A stretch of DNA of 62,866 nt from Spirochaetota bacterium (GTDB lineage: Bacteria; Spirochaetota; UBA4802; JAFGJZ01), in NCBI GenBank assembly GCA_027858855.1, contig JAQIBV010000034.1, positions 1 to 62,866 on the forward strand. The letters are read 5' to 3'. This document shows positions 7,913 through 16,485 of this stretch, piece after piece. The notes under the pieces were generated by a model. It was given only the letters and a program-made list of their open reading frames with translations. It did no database searches and was not told the origin of the DNA. A program made the position numbers and the translations under genes. Position 1 is the stretch's first letter. Every line of letters starts with the position of its first letter.

Positions 7913-8030
7913 TATGGGTGTGACTCTTAAAAGTTCGTGTGCTAATTCTATTTACAAAAAAATGTGAAATAGAAACAGGGACACATTACTATGTAGTAAA
8001 TAGTAAAAATACATAGAGGAGGTCACACCC
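7913..8030. mobile_element. Small inverted-repeat element, possibly MITE- or REP-like
   Basis: GGGTGTGAC (7916-7924) and GTCACACCC (8022-8030) bound about 115 bp with no coding content. It includes AACAGGGACACATTAC, a phrase of the kind seen around REP-associated tyrosine transposases. Thirteen bases at its left end recur inverted at 464-476. It directly follows the broken TPP-controlled gene and abuts a transposase remnant. Confidence 0.45.
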
Positions 8031-8039
8031 CGGTATATG

Positions 8040-8190
8040 TCAACACAGTTGCTGCTTTTTTTTTAGGGTTAACAAAGCCGCCACATCAGCGAGAGCTTTT
8101 TCTTTTCGGGCAAGCTCTTTCTCAAGTATTTTATTCTTTTTTTAATTCTCTTATCTTTTGATTGTCTTTTGGAGATGAAACCATTTCTTT
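8040..8190 (-). pseudogene. Decayed IS3-like transposase (OrfA-type) C-terminus
   Basis: Read on the minus strand, the end encodes ILEKELARKEKALADVAALL and then TLKKK before a stop at 8040. This is a common C-terminal coiled coil of IS3-type transposase subunits. Upstream, QKIRELKKE is in the same frame but followed at once by TAA; removing one T restores a continuous reading. Further upstream the frame runs into the 38-bp tandem repeats. It is plainly a fragment. Confidence 0.6.
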
Positions 8191-8208
8191 TATTTCCATT
8201 TCCTGCAC

Positions 8209-8312
8209 GCCGAGCAGCAACGAAGTTGCGACCAGGCAGGATGCATGCCGAGCAGCAACGAAGTTGCGACCAGGCAGGACGCATGCCGAGCAGCAACGAA
8301 GTTGCGACCAGG
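8209..8312. repeat. 38-bp tandem repeat, 2.7 copies, with palindromic core
   Basis: Units begin at 8209, 8247 and 8285 and are nearly identical (one C/T difference). Each holds GCAACGAAGTTGC, a 5-bp stem with a 3-nt loop. The repeats are G+C-rich in an A+T-rich setting. They lie between the transposase remnant and the dead cyclase copy. Confidence 0.85.
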
Positions 8313-8499
8313 GTATCGCTGAGGATAGAATGAAATACTTTGCCGTACTAAAATCGCTTTATCGTGACTGCGGTACCTGTTTCAAACTTCCTGTTTCGGG
8401 TGCCGCTTATAACCTTCCTGCCTTTGGCCTGTCACATGCTATTTTTTTATGCCTTCCTGTCGTGTCAGTAATAATTTTGCTCATTTATATATTACTCTT

Positions 8500-8802
8500 C
8501 AGTCAGCAAGTTCCCAGAAAGACGAATTTAAAGTCGGCATTCATTCGGGAGCGGTGGTTGTTGAACAAATGGGGGAATATAAATGCGAAGTCGTATTTAT
8601 AGCTGATGTTGTTAACACTGCTTCCCGTATTAGTAATAAATGCACGGAACTTCATTCAAAACTTCTCATATCAAACGAGTTTTATACTCTTATAAAAGAC
8701 AACACCGATTTAGAGAAATTTTATGCCATTAACTATGATGCAAAACGGGTTTTGCGCGGTAAAATAAAGGAAACAGAACTGCTTTCTGTGAATAGAAGAT
8801 AA
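8500..8802 (+). pseudogene. Dead partial copy of the adjacent class III adenylate cyclase gene
   Basis: From about 8515 the frame encodes the last ~95 residues of a cyclase catalytic domain: FKVGIHSGAVVVEQMGEY, DVVNTASRI and a C-terminus RVLRGKIKETELLSVNRR. This aligns with the end of the intact gene that follows (FKAGVHCGTVVVGQMGDI, DVMNTTARV, ALRGKKHETELFSVTRR). The membrane part and the metal-binding half are missing. It is best read as an old tandem duplicate truncated by the repeat/IS region to its left. Confidence 0.8.
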
Positions 8803-8897
8803 ACATGAATTGACTTTTCTGCATAACAACGGTATGTATGTAGTGATTTAATTAATTTGAGAAAAATCCGACTTAACATAAAGATGTGGGGCAAGAA

Positions 8898-9935
8898 ATG
8901 AACGCATATACAAAAAACAAAATAGTAAACATTGCAATAGTAATACTTGTATCATCATTAGGCGGAGCTGTTTTTGCCAGTTTTCTAACATCATCCAGAA
9001 GCGAATCACAAACTGTAATACATGTATTTATTCTTATCATCTCAGGTGCGCTTATCGGCTTAATAATTGGTGGTTCTATAGCGACATTAGAAGCATTCAA
9101 ACTGCTGACATTTAAAAAATTACCTATTGCTATTAATCTTCTATTAAAATCAGTTGTATATGCATTAATTATAGCCACTGCATATCTTATTGTATTGAGC
9201 ATAACTATTCACTCAAACGACATATTTAATATAAAATATTTTTTAATGACCATTGCCTTCTCTTCTGTAGCTACACTTGTAATATCTACTCTTGATGTTA
9301 TCAATCAACTGCTTGGACAACAGGCTATGCAGCGACTGTTTTTTGGCAAATACTTACGACCTGTTAAAGAAGAACGAGTTTTCATGTTTCTTGACTTAAA
9401 AGGTTCTACAACCATTGCCGAGAAAATCGGCGATATAAAATTCCACTCGTTTTTAGATGATTTTTTCTCTGATATAGTATCAGCTATTCTTGAATGCAGA
9501 GGTGAAATTTACAAATATATTGGAGATGAAATAATTATCACCTGGACAATAAAGAATGGTTTAAAAAAACAAAACGCACTTAAATGTTTTTTTCTAATTA
9601 AGGATAAAATTGATTACCTGGAAAAAAAATATACTGCTAAATACAGCATTATACCACAATTTAAAGCAGGGGTACACTGCGGCACTGTTGTAGTTGGACA
9701 GATGGGAGATATTAAACGTGAAGTAGCGTTTTTAGGTGATGTTATGAATACAACAGCCCGGGTAATCGGCGAATGCAACAGACTGAATAACCTTTATTTA
9801 ATATCTAAGGATTTTAAAAAACTCATAGAAAAAGACGATATAGTAAAGCGCTGCTACGATATAAACTCTGAAGCCAATATAGCCTTGCGCGGTAAAAAAC
9901 ACGAAACAGAATTGTTCTCTGTTACAAGAAGGTAA
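8898..9935 (+). CDS. Membrane-bound class III adenylate/guanylate cyclase
   Basis: This 345-aa protein has about four transmembrane helices (residues 10-30, 45-65, 80-105, 115-140) followed by one cyclase homology domain (about 155-345). Metal-binding aspartates lie in FLDLKGSTT and YIGDEIII, and the later motif VVVGQMGDIKREVAFLGDVMNTTARV is typical of nucleotide cyclases. It would make cAMP (or cGMP) at the inner membrane as a homodimer. The ATG at 8898 has GGGG 7-10 bp upstream; an ATG four codons earlier overlaps that site. A truncated paralogue lies directly upstream. The membrane ligand, if any, is unknown. Confidence 0.88.
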   Translation: MNAYTKNKIVNIAIVILVSSLGGAVFASFLTSSRSESQTVIHVFILIISGALIGLIIGGSIATLEAFKLLTFKKLPIAINLLLKSVVYALIIATAYLIVLSITIHSNDIFNIKYFLMTIAFSSVATLVISTLDVINQLLGQQAMQRLFFGKYLRPVKEERVFMFLDLKGSTTIAEKIGDIKFHSFLDDFFSDIVSAILECRGEIYKYIGDEIIITWTIKNGLKKQNALKCFFLIKDKIDYLEKKYTAKYSIIPQFKAGVHCGTVVVGQMGDIKREVAFLGDVMNTTARVIGECNRLNNLYLISKDFKKLIEKDDIVKRCYDINSEANIALRGKKHETELFSVTRR

Positions 9936-10074
9936 CACTTAATTTCTTCTAAACTGCTCGTGTAATTCGAATAACTAAGAGAGTGTCAAAAATCCTATTG
10001 TATTTTTTTGCAGTTCTTTAGTGCCTTTTCGTCTGTTTTTAGTATCTTATACTGGGTACAGACGGGAGGATATT

Positions 10075-10113
10075 ATGTCACTTAAATGGATATCGGATGA
10101 AACCGCAAAATAA
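10075..10113 (+). other. Short upstream ORF overlapping the hybrid kinase start
   Basis: GGGAGG followed by ATG at 10075 gives the best ribosome site in this area, yet it opens only a 12-codon frame (MSLKWISDETAK). It ends at 10113, inside the kinase gene and in another frame. It could couple translation of the kinase or act as a leader; it could also mark a small deletion at the true start. Confidence 0.45.
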
Positions 10114-13100
10114 ACCGGGTATTGATCGGTTACATCATGCTGTTTTCTTTTGTGATAGCGATTTTCAGGTTATTGATTGCAACGAGGTCGCCCATGCCTT
10201 GAAGCGGAAACCTGTGGTGAGTGGTTATGCGAATAGCTCACTTGAATCTTTTACAACCAAAAAGTTTGTTAAACATGTTAAGCAAAAGTTAAGCAGCTCT
10301 GAACAGACATTTTCTCTAGTATTCGATTGTTCAATAAGATCAGAGCATTATATCGTATTGTTAAGCCTGTCTCCGAAGACGAATAGTTCTTCAGAATCAG
10401 TTTATGCTCTTGAACTCATCCCCCGAAATTTAATAAAAACCGGATCTTCAGATCAATCGGGCTCATTTGTTGAGACTGATGCACTTATAGAAGAGTTGCC
10501 TTCGGCATTGCTGGCTGTGGATTGTAGGTACCATGTTCTTTCGATGAACAGGGCTGCACGGGAATATTTTAGCGTAAGTGATCAATTAAATTATCCGGGC
10601 ATAAAAGAGCTTTTCGATTGTACCGAACTTGACTGTTCTGTTGATGATGTAACACCTGTCTGTCCCATTCTGCTGTTAGTTGATGAAACTTTTCAAAAAA
10701 ATGATAGCAGCATCAAAAGAGAGATTGCTGTCGGAACTGATAAAAAGAGCTGGTTATCGGTGACCTCCATTCGGATGAGTGAGTGGCTTATTCATCTTAT
10801 TGTTAAGGATATTACTGAGGAAAAAACAACCGTTCGTGAACTTAGTGAAAATGAAGCAAGGCTCCGTTTTGCGACTGAATCAGCAGGGCTTGGTATGTGG
10901 GAGTGGAACTGCCGGAGTGACACCCTGCTTGTTTCTGATCTGTGGCTCAGGATTTCGGGTGTTAACCGGTCTGCCTTAAATGGAATTGGTGATTACTGGA
11001 TAAGCCATCTCCACTCTGGTGATAAAAACCGTGTATTGCGGCAATTGAGTGAGATTTCTTCCGGTAAGAATGAGCTTTTATATGTAGAATACCGAATGTT
11101 TAATGAAACAATTCAGAAATGGGTTTGGATGTCGTGTACGGGGAAGGTTGTTGAATATGATGAGGCTGGTAATGCTCTTCGAGTGGTTGGTCTGCAACAG
11201 GATATTTCGATGCGTAAAGGATACGAAACTCAGCTGAAAAAGAGTGATGAACATCTGAGTATGATAATGGAGAGCACCGATGCTGGTTATGTTGTAGCAA
11301 CAATTGATGGAAGAATTTTACAGTATAACCCGTCTCTGATGCGTGTTATGAACCGAACCAGCGAAGAAATTGAAAACGACAGCTATTACAGGTTCTTAAC
11401 TGAAGCGAGTCGTGAAGAAGTGAAGAAGCGTTTTTTGAATTATGTGAATAATGGAATTAATAGCGGTCCCTATGAAATAGAGATATATGCACCTGACGGA
11501 GCCATGATATACTGCCTGGTTAACCCTACACCAATAAAAGATGATGATGGAATTTATATCGGATCATTTGCCTGGCTAACCGATATTACAGACCTTAAAA
11601 TGATGACCAGAAAAATGCGTGAAGCAAAGAATAAACTGAATATTGCACTGCAATCGGCCGGTCTTGGTATGTATGAGATTAATTTGAGTACCGGTGATGT
11701 CTGGTGGGATCAGCGCATGTTTGAAATATATGACAGTGACCCTTTGGAGTTTAAACCAACCATTGATGGAATTGTTGACCTTGTTCTTCCGGAGGACATT
11801 GATTACCAGAATTCCATATTTTTCCACACCCTTCAGGAGTCAAGTGACTGGCATCAGCAGTACCGGATTCTTGATAAGAACGGCAATGTCCGTTTTATTG
11901 AGGGATACGGTATAATAGTTGAAAACGCATCCGGAGTTCCTGAAAAGGTGATAGGAGTAGTTACTGATGTTACTGAAAAACGTGTAGCGGAAAGACAAAA
12001 GTTAAAGAACAGTCAACAGCAGTCGATTATTTTTGACAATTCACCATTGGGTATGATTTTTATCGATCGTAACGGAACGGTTCTGCAGGTAAACAATAAC
12101 TTTGAATCAATCTTTGGAATCGGATTTAATCCCCAAAAGATGGATAAAATAAGCAAGTTGAATCACTCTGTAATACTAGAGCTTATCAATCGAGCAAGTG
12201 AAGGAGAGGGGATAGAATATGAGGGAGAGTACCTTTGTCCGTTCAAACCAACAACTAACGCTCGTACCTTGCATATAATTCTTAAACCTGTTTTGCCGGG
12301 AGGGCGCTCTGATGTAATCGGTATTGTTGAGGATATTACTATCCGAAAAGAGGCCGAAGAGAAATTGGTTTCAGCAATGCAGCAGGCTGAAGAGGCCAAC
12401 CGCGCTAAAAGTTCATTTCTTGCTAATATGAGTCATGAGATACGAACACCTATGAATGCAATAATCGGACTGACTTATCTGCTTAAGAAGACAGAACTAT
12501 CAGCGCAACAGAGAGACTATACATCAAAGATTAAAGTCGCATCGGATAATTTGTTGGCACTGATAAATGATATCCTCGATTTTTCGAAGATTGAAGCCGG
12601 CAAGATGATTCTGGAAGAGATCCCCTATGACGTGCGTACACTTATTGAGGGTATTGTCTCGATTGTTCAGTTTAACGCAGATCAGAAGAATCTAAAATTG
12701 GACATTGATATAGAGGAGAGTGTTCCTGAAAAGGTAGTAGGTGATCCAGTACGGATTCAACAGATAATATTGAACCTTTTGAACAATTCTGTTAAGTTTA
12801 CTAAGACGGGAACAGTTTCGCGGAGGTTATCTTCTGTTCAGAAAGTGAGTTGTAATAATTTAATTACGCTTTTTTATCGGGTTAGTGATACCGGTATTGG
12901 TATGAACAAGGAGCAGCAACGTCAGGTATTCGATTCTTTTACACAAGCGGATTCATCCACCACCAGAACTCATGGTGGAACAGGTCTGGGGCTTGCTATC
13001 TGTAAAGGACTTGTTGCAAACATGGACGGGACGTTGTCTGTCAGTAGTCGTGCGGGGGAGGGCAGTGTATTTACGGTCACACTACCCTGTAGAGTTCCAA

Positions 13101-14197
13101 CGGAGTCTGAAATCGCGGCAAAAAATTTGGCAGCAGTTGTTACTGACGGTAACCAGTTCGGATTTACAAGTGATGCCAAGGTTTTGCTTGTGGAGGATAA
13201 CGAAATCAACCAGCAAGTTGCGCGAGAGCTTTTAGAGCAGGAAGCATTGGAGGTAAGAGTCGCGGGGGATGGCGCGCATGCCATTGAGATTCTTGAACAA
13301 ACGGGCCTGAACTTTTTTGATCTTATTCTTATGGATCTACAGATGCCTGTTATGGATGGTTATGAAGCAGCAAAAATAATTTCAAAAAGAAGCAAGACTC
13401 CAATTGTTGCGATGAGTGCTGATGTTGTGCAGGGAGTCCGTGAGCGGGTGATTGCATCAGGTATGTGTGATTATATTGCAAAACCCATAAACGTAAAACA
13501 GCTGTATCGGGTAATCGGCCATCGCATGCAGGTATGTAATGAACGTGCACGTAATAATGCACCAACCGAAACAGATCTGAAATGGATGGAGGTTCCGGGC
13601 ATAAGAAGCAGTGAAATACTTGAAGGATTGAATGGTAATGTAAATCTTTATTGTACTTTGTTAAGTAAATTCACAAAGACAATGGCTGGCAGTGTAGATG
13701 AAGCTCGTGATCTTCTGGAAAATGATAATCATGCCGGAGCACTTCGTCTGATACACACTCTGAAAGGTATTTCTGTGAATTTGGGGTTGGAGGGAATTGA
13801 TTCGTTATGTGTAGCTATTGAAAAAAATATTCGTACTAGTGAAATTGCAAATGAGCCTGTTATTGAATTATTGCGGAAGCTTGATGAACAGGTTAAGTAT
13901 ATTCTGGATCAGATCATTCTTTTTTTACAGCAATTTCCTACAGTACAAAGATTGAATGTTGGTGCTGTGTCTTCGGAAGATTTCGTAAAAAAAATTGTTC
14001 GTCTTGTATTATTGCTTAATGAAAATAATGGAGCGGCAGTGGATGTAATAAATGAAATAAACGAGCTTGAAGTCCCTTTAAAGGTTCGCGAAGAAACTCG
14101 GGTTCTGCATGATTTCATTAGCGGGTTTGATTTTGAAAGTGCAAAAGCTGTAGCTGAATCCATGGTGGACAGATACAGGAGTGGGTGGATACAATGA
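10097..14197 (+). CDS. Multi-PAS hybrid sensor histidine kinase with receiver and HPt domains
   Basis: This 1366-aa protein shows no clear membrane segment, so it is probably a cytoplasmic sensor. About six PAS-like domains cover residues 1-760; those near 255-372, 380-505, 510-635 and 640-755 are clearest, with PAC endings such as VVGLQQDISMRKG. The HisKA domain holds SHEIRTPMNAIIG with phospho-His780. The ATPase domain has LNLLNNSVKFTKTG, DTGIGM and HGGTGLGLAI. The receiver (about 1030-1145) has MDLQMPVMDG with Asp1080. An HPt domain (about 1185-1260) has IHTLKG with His1220. It thus carries a full phosphorelay in one chain. Its stop overlaps the ATG of a one-domain response regulator, the likely output partner. 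Confidence 0.92.
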   Translation: MKPQNKPGIDRLHHAVFFCDSDFQVIDCNEVAHALKRKPVVSGYANSSLESFTTKKFVKHVKQKLSSSEQTFSLVFDCSIRSEHYIVLLSLSPKTNSSSESVYALELIPRNLIKTGSSDQSGSFVETDALIEELPSALLAVDCRYHVLSMNRAAREYFSVSDQLNYPGIKELFDCTELDCSVDDVTPVCPILLLVDETFQKNDSSIKREIAVGTDKKSWLSVTSIRMSEWLIHLIVKDITEEKTTVRELSENEARLRFATESAGLGMWEWNCRSDTLLVSDLWLRISGVNRSALNGIGDYWISHLHSGDKNRVLRQLSEISSGKNELLYVEYRMFNETIQKWVWMSCTGKVVEYDEAGNALRVVGLQQDISMRKGYETQLKKSDEHLSMIMESTDAGYVVATIDGRILQYNPSLMRVMNRTSEEIENDSYYRFLTEASREEVKKRFLNYVNNGINSGPYEIEIYAPDGAMIYCLVNPTPIKDDDGIYIGSFAWLTDITDLKMMTRKMREAKNKLNIALQSAGLGMYEINLSTGDVWWDQRMFEIYDSDPLEFKPTIDGIVDLVLPEDIDYQNSIFFHTLQESSDWHQQYRILDKNGNVRFIEGYGIIVENASGVPEKVIGVVTDVTEKRVAERQKLKNSQQQSIIFDNSPLGMIFIDRNGTVLQVNNNFESIFGIGFNPQKMDKISKLNHSVILELINRASEGEGIEYEGEYLCPFKPTTNARTLHIILKPVLPGGRSDVIGIVEDITIRKEAEEKLVSAMQQAEEANRAKSSFLANMSHEIRTPMNAIIGLTYLLKKTELSAQQRDYTSKIKVASDNLLALINDILDFSKIEAGKMILEEIPYDVRTLIEGIVSIVQFNADQKNLKLDIDIEESVPEKVVGDPVRIQQIILNLLNNSVKFTKTGTVSRRLSSVQKVSCNNLITLFYRVSDTGIGMNKEQQRQVFDSFTQADSSTTRTHGGTGLGLAICKGLVANMDGTLSVSSRAGEGSVFTVTLPCRVPTESEIAAKNLAAVVTDGNQFGFTSDAKVLLVEDNEINQQVARELLEQEALEVRVAGDGAHAIEILEQTGLNFFDLILMDLQMPVMDGYEAAKIISKRSKTPIVAMSADVVQGVRERVIASGMCDYIAKPINVKQLYRVIGHRMQVCNERARNNAPTETDLKWMEVPGIRSSEILEGLNGNVNLYCTLLSKFTKTMAGSVDEARDLLENDNHAGALRLIHTLKGISVNLGLEGIDSLCVAIEKNIRTSEIANEPVIELLRKLDEQVKYILDQIILFLQQFPTVQRLNVGAVSSEDFVKKIVRLVLLLNENNGAAVDVINEINELEVPLKVREETRVLHDFISGFDFESAKAVAESMVDRYRSGWIQ

Positions 14198-14571
14198 GTA
14201 AAGAAACCGTTTTGATTGTGGATGATACTCCGGATAATATTTCGGTACTGTATGAGATGTTGAAAGAAAAGTACAGGGTACTTGTAGCAACCGCAGGAGA
14301 AAAAGCTTTAGAGATACTGGAGAAAGATGGATCTGTGGATCTTGTGTTGCTAGATATTATGATGCCTGGATTAAACGGTTACGAGGTGTGCTCGCGTATT
14401 AAAGCGAATCCTTGCTTTGCACAGGTGCCGGTAATCTTCACATCTGCGATCGAGAACTGCGAACAGCAGCGTATGGTGGTTGAACACGGCGCTGTCGCAT
14501 GTATAAGTAAGCCCTACCGTAAAGATTTTGTATTACAAAAAGTTGCTGAATTATTAATTAAACCCATTTAA
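14194..14571 (+). CDS. Single-domain response regulator
   Basis: This 125-aa protein is a lone receiver domain: VLIVDDTPDN at the start, VLLDIMMPGLNG with phospho-acceptor Asp54, and SKPYR with the conserved lysine. No output domain follows. ATG at 14194 overlaps the kinase TGA (ATGA), which predicts translational coupling; a GTG three codons earlier is also in frame. It is a CheY-like shuttle for the HPt domain of the upstream kinase, either signalling by protein contact or passing phosphate on. Confidence 0.9.
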   Translation: MSKETVLIVDDTPDNISVLYEMLKEKYRVLVATAGEKALEILEKDGSVDLVLLDIMMPGLNGYEVCSRIKANPCFAQVPVIFTSAIENCEQQRMVVEHGAVACISKPYRKDFVLQKVAELLIKPI

Positions 14572-14635
14572 CAAAACATTAAGATAATAAAAGATAATTA
14601 AAACTTACCACGAAAGATTTAATAATGCATATATA

Positions 14636-15883
14636 TTAGGAATTTAGTGTAACTTGATGAAGAGGCAGTCGAACCGTTACCATAACTTTGAGGATCTCTT
14701 CAGTCTTCAGGTTAGTGTAATCCTCGACGTTTTGAATTTCTACTATCCCACCATGTTTACGGATTATTTTATCAGCCAGGGTTAATCCGAGCCCGAAGTC
14801 AAGAGTATTATAGCCATCGTAAACCCTCTTGTCGATACGGTAAAACGGTTCAAAGACTGTTGCAGCATACTCTTCGGGTATTCCATTAATGTTTTTTCTG
14901 TTTCCAGACGGCGTATTTATAAAAGAGATCCAGCACTCATTTTTCTTGATCTGGAAAAAAATGTATATCTTGCTTTCTGGTTTAGAAAATTTCATGGAGT
15001 TAATGAGAAGTTCCCGGAAGACCTCCTTGATATACTCCCGGTGAACATGAACCTGTAAGGTCTCACTTAATTCATTGTTATCGGCCAGGTGCAGGCTGTT
15101 TTTATGGATATTACACATATCTTTCATCTCGATTTTAAGAGCGAGTAAAATATCGAAGAGTTCGGTACAGTAGATTATTTCAGCATTAAGTGTTTCGGAA
15201 AGAATGGTGGATATTTTTGTAAAGGTTTTCAGAATGCTTTTGGCACTATTTGCATTATGCAGGAGCATCTCATAAATTCCTTTATCAATTGTGTAGGAGC
15301 CCTTTTCCTCCTTAACTGAATCAGATATGAATGCAAGAAGAGAAATGAGAGTACCGAAACCGGAACCCTGATTAAAGCTATCATTTAGATTAGAGAAGAG
15401 TGTTGCGTCAAAGCGGTCATAATCACGCATAATTATCGTTTCATTCCAGCGATACCACTGCAGCTCATGTTCAAGTTTTACGACTCGCTCTTTTTCACTG
15501 ATTCTTTTTATTCGTTTGAGTTCGGAAGTTTCTAATGCCCTGTGTATTTTATATATAAGCTTTTTTTTGTTAGTCGGTTTTACTATGTAATCATAAACGC
15601 CTGCTTTCATGGAATCAATAATTGCATCAATATCGTCAATACTGCTAAGAACCATAATTATCTGATCCTCATTGATGGTATGAATCAGACGAATTAGTTC
15701 TTCTCCATCGATGGTGGGCATGTTGAGGTCAGTCAAAACAAGAGCAAAGGCCCCATTTTTATAAGCTTCGAATGCCTCATTACCATCGGAGCATACAACA
15801 GCTGTATATCCGGCGTCATCCAGAATGGTTCGTATTATTTCGGCTGTGCCTACTTCGTCTTCAGCTACTAAAATTGAATACAT
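14636..15883 (-). CDS. Receiver-ATPase two-component protein lacking an evident H-box
   Basis: This 415-aa protein starts with a receiver (residues 1-120; ILVAEDE, LVLTDLNMP with Asp52, VKPTNKK). A basic coiled linker follows, then a helical region (about 165-280), then a GHKL ATPase domain (about 285-405; FRELLINSMKFSKPESKIYI as N-box, FGLGLTLADKIIRKHGG as G2). In the helical region where a phospho-His would sit I find NQGSGFGTLISLLAFISD and no SHELRTP-type motif. It may be an atypical kinase or a phosphatase-like partner. It is translated 2 bp after the HPt gene upstream, which could exchange phosphate with its receiver. Confidence 0.85.
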   Translation of the reverse strand: MYSILVAEDEVGTAEIIRTILDDAGYTAVVCSDGNEAFEAYKNGAFALVLTDLNMPTIDGEELIRLIHTINEDQIIMVLSSIDDIDAIIDSMKAGVYDYIVKPTNKKKLIYKIHRALETSELKRIKRISEKERVVKLEHELQWYRWNETIIMRDYDRFDATLFSNLNDSFNQGSGFGTLISLLAFISDSVKEEKGSYTIDKGIYEMLLHNANSAKSILKTFTKISTILSETLNAEIIYCTELFDILLALKIEMKDMCNIHKNSLHLADNNELSETLQVHVHREYIKEVFRELLINSMKFSKPESKIYIFFQIKKNECWISFINTPSGNRKNINGIPEEYAATVFEPFYRIDKRVYDGYNTLDFGLGLTLADKIIRKHGGIVEIQNVEDYTNLKTEEILKVMVTVRLPLHQVTLNS

Positions 15884-15885
15884 AG

Positions 15886-16227
15886 TTATTTAGCTCCAAA
15901 ACAGACAGATTTGTATTTTTTGATTTCTTCTTCCATTTCAGCCAGAATCATACGGTAATCAATAAGACGTCTATCTTTTGCGGCATCTTTAATTTTACGT
16001 GCTTTTTCTGTTATTTCATCAGTTTGATAATTTGCCGATGCACCGACAATTTTATGAGCAAAAAAAGTTATTTCAGTGAAGTTGTTTTTTACGATATTTT
16101 CACGAAGCCTGGTTATGTATTCGTTTAAGTTCTCATTTAAAAATTGTTTCATTAGAGTTTTAAACTTGTCAAGGTCGATGCCGAGCTCTTCTGCTGCTGT
16201 CGCCATGTTATAGTCTTTACTTTTCAT
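15886..16227 (-). CDS. Stand-alone HPt phosphotransfer protein
   Basis: This 113-aa helical protein has FFAHKIVGASANYQ, matching the HPt signature H-x-(L/I)-x-G-x-x-x-x; the phospho-histidine is His58. The open frame is longer upstream, but AAGGAGG lies just before the ATG at 16227, so that start is chosen; the extra upstream residues have no HPt character. It is co-transcribed with the receiver-ATPase gene and probably relays phosphate between that receiver and other local kinases. Confidence 0.82.
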   Translation of the reverse strand: MKSKDYNMATAAEELGIDLDKFKTLMKQFLNENLNEYITRLRENIVKNNFTEITFFAHKIVGASANYQTDEITEKARKIKDAAKDRRLIDYRMILAEMEEEIKKYKSVCFGAK

Positions 16228-16444
16228 GAGCCTCCTTGGATCCGTTGTGCGCAATAGATAGAAGTTGTTTGGTGACTGATTTTCAGGGTTTTGCTGCTGT
16301 GCTTGTAAAAGCAGATTGCGAGAGAATCCTGATTGCAGCATCCAGTATATACAATGATACAAACATTTTATGAAAATAACAACTTCAAATCATAAAAAAG
16401 GAGTTTTAGGGTACTAAGCTGTGAAAAAAGTTAATAAAGGGAGG

Positions 16445-16469
16445 TCCGGCTGTATAGGTACCAGCCGGA
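16445..16469 (-). terminator. Weak terminator-like hairpin after hisG
   Basis: TCCGGCTG (16445-16452) pairs with CAGCCGGA (16462-16469). In the minus direction the stem is followed by ACCTCCCTTTATT, a poor T-run. It lies 17 bp past the hisG stop codon. Confidence 0.45.
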
Positions 16470-16485
16470 AATGGAGTAATGAACG

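Noticed and set aside
8209-8312. Possible CRISPR array
   Set aside because: The units are directly tandem with no variable spacers, and no cas gene is nearby.
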